In this document: one piece after another, positions 24,835-38,475 of the stretch | How positions within the stretch are numbered: the first letter of the stretch is position 1 | Layout of the letters: every line of letters starts with the position of its first letter | Assembly (NCBI GenBank): GCA_030144725.1 | Contig: JASKMD010000206.1 | Location: 1 to 64,000, forward strand | Source: Haematococcus lacustris | Lineage: Eukaryota > Chlorophyta > Chlorophyceae > Chlamydomonadales > Haematococcaceae | Reading direction: 5' to 3' | DNA length: 64,000 bases | Notes under the pieces: model-generated | What the model saw: only the letters and a program-made list of their open reading frames with translations | The model's database searches: none | Told to the model about the DNA's origin: nothing | Program-made: the position numbers and the translations under genes

Positions 24835-26398
24835 TTCACTCATAGCAGCAGCAGCACGGCCACCACCACCAGGAGCAGCAGCAGCACCACCACCACCACC
24901 AACAGCAGCTGCAGCAGCAGCATATTCACTCATAGCAGCAGCAGCAGCACCACCACCAGGAGCAGCAGCAGCACCACCAACTACAGCAGCATCAGCAGCA
25001 GCAGCAGCAACAGCAGTAGGTGATGGGGTTAGGGAATGTATGGCAGGCCACCTAGGGGCAGCCGGCGTGTTTGAGGCCGGGTTGGGTGACAGCTGGCAGG
25101 CAGCTGCGGGTGCGGCCTCCTCCTCCCAACTGTGCAGCGCAGCGTTGTCCCTAGCCAAGGTCCGCCTGAGCAGCCGCCCCTTACTAGAAGCTGCCCTCGC
25201 CACCCTGTGCGCCCAGCCAACCTATGGCAGTGGCGGCCCCACCCCATCCAGCTCTGCCACTACCACAGCCACTGCTGCTGGAGCCGCTGGAGCCGCCTGC
25301 AGCAACTGGAGCCCACCCCCTACTGCGTCCAGCTCTGCCGCCTCCCGTGACAATGCTGACGCTGCCATCTCCACCGCTGCTGTTGACGCTGTCCTCGGGG
25401 ATGCTGATGGAGCTCCTGGCAGCAGTGCTGTGGCTGTGGAGGGTGTTGCTGGTGGGTCTGACAGCACCGCTGGGAGAAGAGGCAGGAAGGAAGGTGCAGC
25501 TGATGAGTTGGCCCGGCCCGTAGACCCCACTGCTGTTGCCCCAGCCCCAGCCCCAGCCCCGTTCCCAGCCTCCTCCTCCCACTTCGCCTCTCCTGTTAGG
25601 ACTCTGCCCAGCAGCCGGCCACCCACAATAGCCCCAGTGCCTGCCGCCCATGTCAGCATCCAGCTAGCAGCCCAGCCAGCTGCAGCCAGCGCTGCGCCTG
25701 CCCCACCTGCCACCCTGTCATCAGCCCAGCCAGCAGCAGCCAGCCCTGTGGATGTTGCGTCGCTGCTGACCGCTCTGGCTGTGGCTCGCTGGCCAGCTGA
25801 CCCTGCACAGGTCCAACACCTCCTGAGCCTCCTGCTGCCCCACCTCCAATGTACTTCTGTAGCGTGCCCAGCAGCTGAAAATGCTGCAGGGTTGAGGTCA
25901 GGGGCCAGGGGCAGCGGGGCGGTGAGTGCAGCAAAGGCAGCAAAAGCAGCAGCAGGAAGGAAAGCAAGGGCGATAGGGCCAGAGGTGGCAGGGGCAGAAG
26001 CAAGGGCAGTTGGGGCAGGAGCAGCTAGGGCAAGAGGGTCAGTGGGGGCAGCAGCAGGGGAAGCGGAAGCTGCAGCACTGGGCGCACCGGCTGCTGAGGC
26101 GCCCCATGCATGCAGCCCCCCTCAGCCCCTACACCCTGGGCTACTGGCCATGGTGCTCATGGCTCTGCCCTCCCTGGGGTTCCAACCACCGGCCAGCTTC
26201 CTGGCAGCTGCCTACTCCACCCTCTGTGGAGCCACACACCAGCTATCCAGTCGCACGCTGTGCAGCCTGCTGGCCGCCATGGCTTCATTGCAGGTGAAAC
26301 ACCCTCACACTTACACTCACACTCACACTCACACTCCTGTGAGTTTGACTGTGACTTTGACTTTGACTTGGGCTTGGGCTTGGGCTTGGGCTTGGGCT

Positions 26399-26448
<50 letters not shown>

Positions 26449-29400
26449 GACATGGACATGGACATGGACATGGACATGGACATGGACATGGACATGGACA
26501 TGGACATGGACATGGACATGGACATGGACATGGACATGGACTCTAAGCGCTGGCGCCTCCCTCGTGGCTGCAGGGCCCTCTGCCCCTAGGCTTGGTGAAG
26601 GAGGTGGTGGGCCTGGTGGAAGACCGGGTCATGGTGCAGCAGCAGGAGGTGCTCACGCTCGAGTCGATGTTGCTGCTGGCATGGGGCTGTGCTGTACTTC
26701 GCCAGTTCAAGTGAGCTCACAGCAACCAGCAGCAGCTAGGGAACAACAAAGAGGCAGCAGCATCAGTAGCAGGAAGCCATCAGCAGCGATTTGAAGGCAC
26801 CAGTGTGCTAGCAGGGACTAGCTGCAGTACGATACAGGCCACCTGCAGACTACATCAGGCATGCCATGTCCCATGCTTGCTGCTGCTTGACCCTGACCCT
26901 GACCCTCACCCTAACCCTGACCCTAACCCTAACCCTGACCCTGACCCTGACCCTGACCCTGACCCTGACCCTGACCCTGACCCTGACCCTGACCCTGACC
27001 CTGACCCTGACCCTGACCCTGACCCTGACCCTGACCCTGACCCTGACCCTAACCTCGACCCTGACCCTGACCCTGACCCTGACCCTGACCCTGACCCTGA
27101 CCCTGACCCTGACCCTGACCCTGACCCTGACCCTGACCCTGACCCTGACCCTGACCCTGACCCTGACCCTGACCCTGACCCTGACCCTGACCCTGACCCT
27201 GACCCTGACCCTGACCCTGACCCTGACCCTGACCCTGACCCTGACCCTGACCCTGACCCTGACCCTGACCCTGACCCTGACCCTGACCTCGACCCTGACC
27301 CTGACCCTGACCCTGACCCTGACCCTGACCCTGACCCTGACCCTGACCCTGACCCTGACCCTGACCCTGACCCTGACCCTGACCCTGACCCTGACCCTGA
27401 CCCTAACCTCGACCCTGACCCTGACCCTGACCCTGACCCTGACCCTGACCCTGACCCTGACCCTGACCCTGACCCTGACCCTGACCCTGACCCTGACCCT
27501 GACCCTGACCCTGACCCTGACCCTGACCCTGACCCTGACCCTGACCCTGACCCTGACCCTGACCCTGACCCTGACCCTGACCCTGACCCTGACCCTGACC
27601 CTGACCCTGACCCTGACCCTGACCCTGACCCTGACCCTGACCCTGACCCTGACCTCGACCCTGACCCTGACCCTGACCCTGACCCTGACCCTGACCCTGA
27701 CCCTGACCCTGACCCTGACCCTGACCCTGACCCTGACCCTGACCCTGACCCTGACCCTGACCCTGACCCTGACCCTGACCCTGACCCTGACCCTGACCCT
27801 GACCCTGACCCTGACCCTGACCCTGACCCTGACCCTGACCCTGACCCTGACCCTGACCCTGACCCTGACCCTGACCCTGACCCTGACCCTGACCCTGACC
27901 CTGACCCTGACCCTGACCCTGACCCTGACCCTGACCCTGACCCTGACCCTGACCCTGACCCTGACCCTGACCCTGACCCTGACCCTGACCCTGACCCTGA
28001 CCCTGACCCTGACCCTGACCCTGACCCTGACCCTGACCCTGACCCTGACCCTGACCCTGACCCTGACCCTGACCCTGACCTCGACCCTGACCCTGACCCT
28101 GACCCTGACCCTGACCCTGACCCTGACCCTGACCCTGACCCTGACCCTGACCCTGACCCTGACCCTGACCCTGACCCTGACCCTGACCCTGACCCTGACC
28201 CTGACCCTGACCCTGACCCGGACCCGGACCCGGACCCGGACCCGGCTTTCCTGTCTGTCGTGCCCCCTTACATCTGCCCCTCCTCCTGGCCAGGACCCCC
28301 CAGCCACCAGCCACCTGCCGCCCTGTGACCCTCAGCCTTGACCCCTTGCACCCTGATTAGCCCACCACACTCCGGCTACCCTGCTCCACACCACCTGGGT
28401 GTCCCATTCAGCCCACACGCCCAGCACCTACCCCTAGCTGCCCTATGCCAAGCAGTCACCCCTGACCATCCCCTGGCAGCGGTGGGCACGGCATCACCAG
28501 GGGAGGATGGCACAGTGTGTTGTGCTGCAGGCGGGCCACCACAGCCCCCACCCCCTCCTTCACCTCCTGCCCTCCCTCCACCTCCCCCTGCGGTGCTGCA
28601 GGAACAAGGCTTTCAGGAAGGCTGCCGCACACTGCTTCAGCAGCCAGCCTGACGCGCTGGCTGCAAGGCCGCACCTGCAGCTGAAGCTTCTAGAGGTGAG
28701 GTCACACCCATACCCCCTTCACGGCCTCACCCTGCAGCTGCCTCCCCCACATCCCGCCCCCTGCCGCAGGGCAGCTGGCTCGGTCAGGGAACCACACCCT
28801 GCCTTACTGAGGATTGGCACGGGCACGGGCACGGGCACGGGCACGGGCACGGGCACGGGCACGGGCCCTGCCCTGTGTGGCCCACCGTCCCCCTTCCATG
28901 GCGACACACCCTAGACACTCTGACAGCGCCACTGCTTGACAAAGACTGGGCGCGTCATGTTTGAAGCTCGCTTAACGCAGGCTCACCATGCCTTGCGGCC
29001 TCTTAGCTGCATAGTCTGTAGCTCAGATGCAGACTGGCAGAAACACATCCAGCCCCCTGACAGTCTTCATGAGTGTGCGCTTTTGTCACTGCTGCATAAG
29101 CAGCCGCTGCTGCTATCCTTGCTTGACCAAGGCGGTGAGGTGCTCCTTGTGCCATGCCCTTGTGTTGTCCTTTCCTCTCAGCATTCAAGCTCTCAGTGGT
29201 CAAGCTGAGTGTTCACGAAGCACCACTCAGCTTGAACAACTTACTTTGCTGCACCCTGCTGGCCCCACCCCATCCAGCCCACCCTGCCCTGCCCTGCCAC
29301 ACCAGGCCTTGAACCATCCTACCGCCCTCACATGTTTGCCTTCCTCACCCTGCCCAGCCTGTCCCACTCTGACCACCTGGCTTCTATGCCACCTGCAGCT

Positions 29401-31153
29401 GAAAGAGTTGGCTCAGCTGTACACTCGGTCAGCAGGCATATGGCGGGGCTACAAGCACAGGTGGCAGCAGCGGGTGCAGGCTGGTGGCCCCGACTGCCTG
29501 CCACCCAGCCTGGCAGTCTTGGTACATGCTCGGAGCAGGCCGGCCCCCGGGGCCCTTCCCCCTCCTGCGGCTCCTAGGCAAGCTCCACGACAGCAGCACT
29601 CCCACCACAGCATCAGAGCTAGGTCCACAGTGGTGGGAGGGCCTGCAGCTGGGCCTGCACCCGCCTGCTTCTTAGGCCACTTACGCCTAAGCAGCGGCCC
29701 GGTGCCCCCTCCTGCACCTCCTGCCACTCCTGCCCCTCTCGCCCCTCCTGCCCCTCCTGCCCTCAGCCACCTCCAGGCACACCCAGCATCACCCCACAGG
29801 CCGTCACAGGAGCAGCACCCAGCCTCCCAGTGGCCTGTGGCCCCTCACCCTCCCACCCCCCTCCCTCTGCCGTCATTCCCTACTACCCATCCAACCCCTA
29901 CCCTCCCACCTCCTGCTCCTCCCCCTAGCCCTGTTCCCCACCCAGACCGGGTCAGCAGCAGCAGCAGCGGTAGCAGCAGCAGGGCGGCTGCCTCCTGGCC
30001 AGGGCCACCCCGCCCTGCCTGCCTCCCCCCCGCCCACCTCGCAGTCAGCCCACCCCCCCCGCCTGCCTCCCCCTCACCTCAGCACCTGGGGCAGCCAGAT
30101 GCACCCGCAGCACCAAGCCACCTGCCTGCCCCTGCACCGCCTGCCCCGCTCATGGCACCCGGGGGCCCCAGCCCGAGTTTGAGTGCCGCTGCCGCCACTC
30201 TCATTGCCAGTGCTGCTGCCGCCAGCCTTGCCCGCCCCCCCACATACTCACCTCCCAGCACCCAGCCTGGACAACAGACACAGCTGCTGACACCCCACCA
30301 GCCCCAGCCCCAGCCCCAGCCCCAGCTGCTGCAGGTGGCATTGCCACGCCCTCAGCCCCACTCCCAGATGTTGACCCAGCCACACCCTCGACCCATCCCT
30401 GCCTCCCCCTCTTCCTCCTCCTCCTCGCCCTCCCCCTCACCCCTGGCTGAGCCTGAAGACCCTGGGCCCTACCTGGCGTGCCTGCACAATGCCCAGGCGT
30501 CACTGCAGCGGCAACTCCAGGAGCTGGGCGTGGCCAACCCTCAGTGGCGCCTGCTGCCGCAAGGGGAGGCCGTCTGCCTCCTCAGCCTGCCACAGCAGGC
30601 TGCACAGCCGCCAGTGGCTACGTCACAGCAGCCACTGGCAACCCTGGAACTAAAGCCGGGAAGTCAAAGGAAGGCGCAGGTGCAGCAGAGGCAGCAGCAG
30701 GGGCAGCAGCAGCAGGGAGGGCAGCAGCAGCAGCCGCCCAGCCCAACCCTGACATTGCCTGCCACGAGTGTCACGCCCGTCCCCTCTGCAAAGATAGCCA
30801 TCACCTGCTTAGCCCCTTGGCACACAAGCACTAACAGCCTGGGACGCCACGACCTTACAAGCACGGCCCTGCTGTTTCTTGACGACATCGGCAACACCGG
30901 CACCGCCGCAAATGCTGACAGTGCCCCCAGTGCGGACAGCACCGCCGCCTGTGATGTGTTCCAAAGCTGCATGCGCGGTGGCAAGTCCCAGGAACGACAC
31001 GTGCCCCTCATTTCGGCAAGGCTGCGTGACCACATTCTACGGCGCAAGGGATGGCGAGTGGTGTGGGTGGACGTGGATTGCTGGCTGCGCATGCCGCCAT
31101 GGCAGCAGCGCCAGTGGCTGTCGCAGCGTTTGGCACATGCCGCCAGCAGATAA
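18674..31153 (+). CDS. giant OPR-like protein with C-terminal RAP domain
   Basis: Seven exons: 18674-18979, 19068-22865, 23442-24150, 24471-26293, 26574-26710, 28602-28695, 29399-31153. They sum to 8,622 nt (2,873 residues) with matching phases and GT-AG introns. Degenerate helical repeats with a WALA/WSLA core recur: [78 protein letters not shown]. This pattern is typical of algal OPR and FASTK-like proteins. The C-terminus ([19 protein letters not shown], then [11 protein letters not shown]) is a RAP domain. Such proteins bind organelle transcripts and act in their processing, stability or translation. The Ser/Arg/Thr-rich N-terminus could be a chloroplast or mitochondrial transit peptide; the in-frame Met at 18857 is an alternative start. 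Long Gln, Ala, Pro and Ser runs inflate the length. The target RNA cannot be deduced. Confidence 0.8.
20824..20870 (+). repeat. in-frame (GGGGCT)n in the OPR/RAP exon
   Basis: About eight hexamer copies encode alternating Gly-Ala inside exon 2. The array stays in frame and is G-rich enough to form quadruplexes. Confidence 0.8.
22905..23207 (+). repeat. (GGGGTA)n array in intron 2 of the OPR/RAP gene
   Basis: About 50 copies of GGGGTA, with one GGGTTTGGGGCTA interruption near 23107. It lies after the donor (CAG|GTGAGA at 22866) and before a CCCTGA array in the same intron. G-rich on the sense strand. Confidence 0.9.
23219..23432 (+). repeat. telomere-like (CCCTGA)n array in intron 2 of the OPR/RAP gene
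   Basis: About 35 perfect copies running into CCCGCCTGCAG, the acceptor of exon 3. C-rich on the sense strand, only 12 bases after the G-rich array. Confidence 0.9.
24785..25017 (+). repeat. GCA-repeat blocks encoding polyalanine
   Basis: In-frame GCA runs in exon 4 encode Ala tracts. [10 protein letters not shown] occurs twice (about 24828-24860 and 24919-24950), so this is a diverged tandem duplication of a ~93-bp coding unit. Confidence 0.7.
26303..26541 (+). repeat. graded hexamer array in intron 4 of the OPR/RAP gene
   Basis: Successive blocks of ACTCAC, then TGACTT-like units, then about five GGCTTG, about eight GGCATG and about sixteen GACATG units. Each block differs from the next by one base. 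It lies between donor 26294 and acceptor 26573. Confidence 0.85.
26887..28243 (+). repeat. 1.35-kb telomere-like (CCCTGA)n array in intron 5 of the OPR/RAP gene
   Basis: About 220 copies of CCCTGA. The 5' edge mixes in canonical CCCTAA units (26905-26940). CCTCGA variants occur near 27053, 27287, 27409, 27652 and 28080. The 3' edge changes to CCCGGA. Frames are open throughout because the unit is six bases long; they are not genes. The array sits between donor 26711 and acceptor 28601. Confidence 0.95.
28818..28865 (+). repeat. (GGGCAC)n array in intron 6 of the OPR/RAP gene
   Basis: About eight perfect hexamers between exons 6 and 7. Confidence 0.85.
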
Positions 31154-31877
31154 AGCATGTGCGTAGCAGTAACCTCTCGTCCACGGGGAGGGGGGGGGCT
31201 GAGCACAGCAGCCTGAAGTAGTCATGGGTGGGGTGGGGGTGGGGGTGGGGGTGGGGGTGGGGGTGGGGGTGGGGGTGGGGGTGGGGGTGGGGGTGGGGGT
31301 GGGGGTGGGGGTGGGGGTGGGGGTGGGGGTGGGGGTGGGGGTGGGGGTGGGCATCACTGTTGTGTGGTCTACCATGGGCCGAATGATGCCATGGACTGTG
31401 AGGACCCCTGACGTCGACTCTGACTTTGGCTTTGGTCTTGAGCTCGACCTTGACTTTGCGGTGATGGGCCCTTGACTCATAGCAACAGGAACACCAGGCC
31501 TCTTCATGGCTGCATGCCGCCAAAGTCATTCATGCAATCCACAACGTTCCTTAAGGACCAACCTCTGCATGCAATCAGGGCTGTGCCTACGTGAGATGAA
31601 ACGACCAGACAAGAGACAGTATGACGAAAGACGTCTTACAAGACTTTGGTAGGCTACGGCAACATTTTGCATTCACTTGGCCTCAATAACTCTTCCTACT
31701 TATGGCAATGTCAACCACTTGCGGCAGCCTACACGTTGATTTGAAGGCTATCCTCTTCCTTCACAATTACAGCTCAAGATTAGGAAGGCTTAGGCTGACA
31801 AGCTAGCCCTTGGCCCAAGTACTCGGTTTGTAGACCTGGTTGGGCTTAAGCCTTAAACTCAGAGAGATGTCTTATTT
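31154..31877. other. 3' flank of the OPR/RAP gene with a (GTGGGG)n array
   Basis: Contains about 20 copies of GTGGGG at roughly 31226-31350, some 70 bases after the stop codon, so possibly in the 3' untranslated region and quadruplex-forming. The rest is less GC-rich unique sequence with no gene recognised. Confidence 0.6.
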
Positions 31878-32255
31878 TTGTGCTTACCGCACTTTCAGAG
31901 ACTACTATACTCATATGCCCATCTGTGTCAGAAGAAGCAATATTACTCTAAAAGCTCAGTGAGCCATGGCGTGTCAATTGCAGGAGCCCAAGCACCACAA
32001 TCCCATCTTGACTACAGCACCTGCCAGCAGCCCACCCTAGCAGGCCCAGCTGCCTACCACCACCTCTACAGCAATACCTCAGCCAAGGAGGCAACCCGGT
32101 TCACACGCGAGCAGCTCAGGGCCTACCTCCTTTACCACAAGGTGCCGCCCAGGGATCAGCCAGTCGGCAACACCCTGGTGGCAGGCTGGCAGAAGGCCGT
32201 GCAGAAGCACATTGCTGAGCGTGGCAGCCCCACCAGGCATAAGGAGTTGCCATAG
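31878..32255 (+). CDS. ORF with a SAP-like C-terminal segment, possibly a terminal exon or relic
   Basis: The frame encodes 125 residues. A good acceptor (AATTGCAG|GAGCCC at 31983) suggests the true coding part may be 31984-32255. The C-terminal segment TRFTREQLRAYLLYHKVPP followed by LVAGWQKAVQKHI resembles a SAP motif, a short helix-loop-helix that binds DNA and often accompanies transposon-encoded proteins. No upstream exon was recognised, so it may be a fragment of a decayed element. Function unknown. Confidence 0.3.
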   Translation: MCLPHFQRLLYSYAHLCQKKQYYSKSSVSHGVSIAGAQAPQSHLDYSTCQQPTLAGPAAYHHLYSNTSAKEATRFTREQLRAYLLYHKVPPRDQPVGNTLVAGWQKAVQKHIAERGSPTRHKELP

Positions 32256-33607
32256 GGCTCTGCTTTGTTGCCATGGGCGTGTAGCTAATGGACAAGAGAC
32301 CAGGCCTAGCTATGGAGTATACAGACCTTGCCCTGCCATGGGGTGCTGGTGATGTTTGCCTTGGTGATGTTTGCCCTGGTGATGTTTGCCTTTAGATACA
32401 TGTTGCTCATCTATTGTACACAGCGAGTGGGGTATGCACGTTGTGGCACCTACGGCATGGATTGATGTTGAAGCAAAAGCTGATGTTCGTTAACAAACTC
32501 TACTGTCAGGGGCCTTTGCTATGGAGTGTAGAGGCCTAGGGAGTGTAGAGGCCTAGGGAGTGCAGCAGGTCATGGCACCGTGGACCGAAGCACATGTCTC
32601 GGTGGTGATGCCCCAAAACGATGTAGCGACACAACGAAGGCTTCGCACCTACGCATATGCTCTTGCTACAACGAACAAAGCACATAAACAGGGGAACGCG
32701 CAGAAAAGGCTTAAGTATGAAGAGTCCCGCGGTCAGTTTGACTATCAGGCCACATAGTCTATTGTAACAAGAAGTGAAGGGTGCACATAGTGTCTTGATG
32801 AACCGCTAGAGCATACAACCACTCCGTCTCTCGCTTGACAGCGCGAGCGACACAAATGACGAGCGAAAGCTAATAGATGTTAAAAAATGTGCGGCTGTTC
32901 TAGACGCAGCATCAGCAGTGGTGTGGGTGCGTTAAAGAAGCATTCCAGCATCTTAGGTTTCAAACTCGCGATTTCGGCCATCGCAACACAAAGCGCGACT
33001 GCACACATACTTGCGTTTGCTTCATCACGGCGTCATTAAGAAGGTCGAGGGTGGAAGAGGCGTGCATGGTGATATCTGCCCACAAAACATAGGCCGGGTT
33101 CACGCCTAAGCAGTGCATCATATACATAGTCATGGACGCTCAAGACAGCCGTAGCGTGTAGCCAAGCGAGCACTCTACGTACTGATGTGCTTCGTTGATC
33201 AATCCGCAAACTGTACGAGAAATAAACCGCGTGAAACGGACACACCCCCTTTTCAAGGGGGTTGGGAGGCCCTGACTTAAGGGGGTGTTTCTTTCTTGTG
33301 TGAATTTTCCCTTTTCTTCCTCTCCAGACGATGCTTCTTCTCTTCATTCTTCGTTGTCCCTCTCTTTGTTCTTGTGTAGAAAAAGTGTAATGGCCTTGGC
33401 TTGCACCGATTTGGTTCATCCTCGTCACAGGATGAATTAGGCTTCCATAGTGAAGCTAGAAAGGTCTAGAAAGGCTCCTTCTCTCTCAGGCACATGACAA
33501 GAAGTAGCTGGGAAATCACTCCTTGCATGTAGCATTTCATCAACATCGGGCTTCAGCAGAGCTACGACAGCAACGTACAGCAGACATAAACCACCAAGCT
33601 ACTGACA
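32256..33607. other. intergenic with short tandem repeats and one hairpin
   Basis: Holds a triplicated GGTGATGTTTGCC unit (about 32349-32396), a duplicated TAGGGAGTGTAGAGGCC (about 32525-32560) and a hairpin with 10-base arms ACACCCCCTT/AAGGGGGTGT at 33242-33288. The 3' part should be the cyclophilin promoter. An open frame at 33036-33428 on the minus strand has no recognisable feature. Confidence 0.4.
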
Positions 33608-36870
<3,263 letters not shown>

Positions 36871-37044
36871 TGGCCGACGGCAGCATATGCAGAAGGCGGA
36901 GGCAATCACGTCATGCACCATTGTGCATGGTAATGTGAATGTGAATGTGAACGGCGAGTTACACTGACTGCCGGTTTAAATCCTTGAAATACTTGAAACA
37001 ACCATGTGGACATGTGTGTGACAAGCACGAAAATCCTTAGTATA

Positions 37045-37070
37045 TGTAATTGAGTTTTACTCAGTTGTAA
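37045..37070 (+). terminator. probable polyadenylation signals TGTAA of the cyclophilin gene
   Basis: TGTAA occurs at 37045-37049 and 37066-37070, about 175-200 nt after the stop codon. TGTAA is the usual chlorophyte polyadenylation motif. The first copy overlaps the left arm of an inverted repeat, so the transcript end may have been supplied by an inserted element. Confidence 0.45.
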
Positions 37071-37243
37071 TCGTTAATAGACCTCGTTTTAAGAATCGTT
37101 AACTGCAGCGACCTGGTGTATTAACAAAAAGTGCTCCCAACGAACACGTAACAGCCGGCCAACACCATCGCAGGTGACAAGAAGCATCACATTGCGCGGC
37201 TTCGCCGCGCCAATAGAGCTTCGCCTACGTAAAACTCAATTAC
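37046..37243. mobile_element. short element bounded by a 15-bp perfect inverted repeat
   Basis: GTAATTGAGTTTTAC at 37046-37060 is the exact reverse complement of GTAAAACTCAATTAC at 37229-37243. The 198-bp interval has no coding potential, as in a MITE. No target duplication was found. Confidence 0.4.
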
Positions 37244-37245
37244 AC

Positions 37246-37446
37246 TAGATAATGGAGTCGCCAGGGCCGTTTTAGGTGATTGAAAAAGGCTCGGTCTCGG
37301 CGCTGGAGCGTAACAGCTCTCGACCTCAGCCAGCAGCCGCGTCGCTACGCTCCGCGGCTGCTGGCTTCGGTCTCGAGCTGTTACGCTCCAGCGCCTCGAC
37401 CTCGCCTCTTACAACCACCTAAAACGACCCGCGACACCATTATCTA
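37246..37446. repeat. 201-bp near-continuous hairpin
   Basis: Terminal TAGATAATGG (37246-37255) pairs with CCATTATCTA (37437-37446). Most of the interval pairs too, including GGCGCTGGAGCGTAACAGCT with AGCTGTTACGCTCCAGCGCC and CCAGCAGCCGCG with CGCGGCTGCTGG. The turn is near 37346. It could be a foldback element or a small-RNA hairpin precursor. Confidence 0.65.
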
Positions 37447-37476
37447 CTACGTAGCTGCCTCGCGTTGCTATTGTTT

Positions 37477-37746
37477 ATGGCGAGGAAGAAGAGACGAACC
37501 GGTGTGGGTGGGCCTAGAGCAGTGCCGGAGGACCCGGACTTCGACATAGTTGACCGCGACGAGGCAGGCCAACCCGACTTGACCGAGGCACAGCGCAAAA
37601 GGAAGGCTTCAGGAGAGGCCCGCGCTGCCCGCAGCAGGAACAATACATTACACGCAAGAAAGGCCAAGTTAGCCCACCTCATCGACCACCTCCCGCAAGC
37701 GTTTTGGGACGCCTTCCTTGACAAGGCTGTGCGCCCACGAGCATGA
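37477..37746 (+). CDS. small basic hypothetical protein
   Basis: 89 residues from the ATG at 37477; the frame is open from 37465. It starts with MARKKRR, has an acidic patch (EDPDFDIVDRDEAGQ), then a Lys/Arg-rich helix (EAQRKRKASGEARAARSRNN) and ends LPQAFWDAFLDKAVRPRA. No family recognised. The KR-rich ends suggest nucleic-acid binding or nuclear import. It begins 31 bases after the 201-bp hairpin, so it may be a cargo or remnant of that element, or a chance frame. Confidence 0.3.
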   Translation: MARKKRRTGVGGPRAVPEDPDFDIVDRDEAGQPDLTEAQRKRKASGEARAARSRNNTLHARKAKLAHLIDHLPQAFWDAFLDKAVRPRA

Positions 37747-38083
37747 TGAGCTTGCAGCCTGGTTCATGCTTTATTTTTGTGTAGCATGAGGGTTGTGGGG
37801 TGCAGGGTTTGTGCATGGTAATGAAGTTTTAGCGATGGGTGTGTGAAGCGGCAGATGTTAAGTGGCACGTCATCCCGAAGATGGGCAGCTTCCGTGTGGC
37901 GCTGCGTTGCGTTGCGGAAACTGGGAGGTCGGTTCAGTCGGTATTGAATTGAAACCTCAAGCGACCACCACCTGTTGCCTTACCTTTCCTATCCCAGCCT
38001 AGCTGTTTGTCACGAGGACTGACAATGACATGACGAGTAGACACATTCGTTACTTGTCGCGTCGGGTGGTTATGACACTCTCT

Positions 38084-38475
38084 GGACCTTTTTCTGAAAC
38101 ATCGCTAAATTCAATAATTAGTTGAACCTTCTTATGAAATTTGCCGAAATTGGGCAGCGGCTCAACGACCGCCAAACGCACTACGTGCCTCGTCGAAGTG
38201 CGCTTCAGGTTCGGGGCCACCAAGGAGGCGTTGAGGCGCAGTGACTTGCGCACACACTTTTTTAAGTTACTTGTAATTACTCCGATTATCTACGAGGACC
38301 CCCGCACGTGGGACACGAAGGACCCCCGCTCGTAGATAAATCAAGTAACTCAAAAAGTGTGTGCGCAAGCTGCTGCGCCTCAACGCCTTCCCAATTATTC
38401 GCTGCCCAATTCTGGCAAATTTCATAAGAAGGTTCAAATAATCTTTGAATTTGGCGTTGTTTCAGAAAAAGGTCC
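38084..38475. mobile_element. 392-bp foldback (MITE-like) element
   Basis: Outer arms: GGACCTTTTTCTGAA at 38084-38098 is the exact reverse complement of 38461-38475. Pairing continues through 38099-38160 with 38398-38460 (including TTGAACCTTCTTATGAAATT) and 38221-38272 with 38342-38391 (GTTGAGGCGCAG, TTGCGCACACAC). The loop has a smaller pair (GATTATCTACGAG/CTCGTAGATAAATC) and a duplicated GAGGACCCCCGC-like unit. The left arm has about 60 extra bases near 38161-38220. There is no transposase, so it is non-autonomous. Confidence 0.75.

Noticed and set aside
15296..28243. Chromosome end (true telomere)
   Set aside because: Coding exons continue on both sides of every array, so they are interstitial.
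26805..28341. Very long open frames (Asp-Pro, Thr-Leu, Arg-Val and Gly-Gln dipeptide repeats) on both strands
   Set aside because: They are translations of the stop-free (CCCTGA)n array and lie inside a well-supported intron.
33036..33428. 130-residue minus-strand frame
   Set aside because: No recognisable motif, no splice or promoter context, and part of it is a hairpin repeat.
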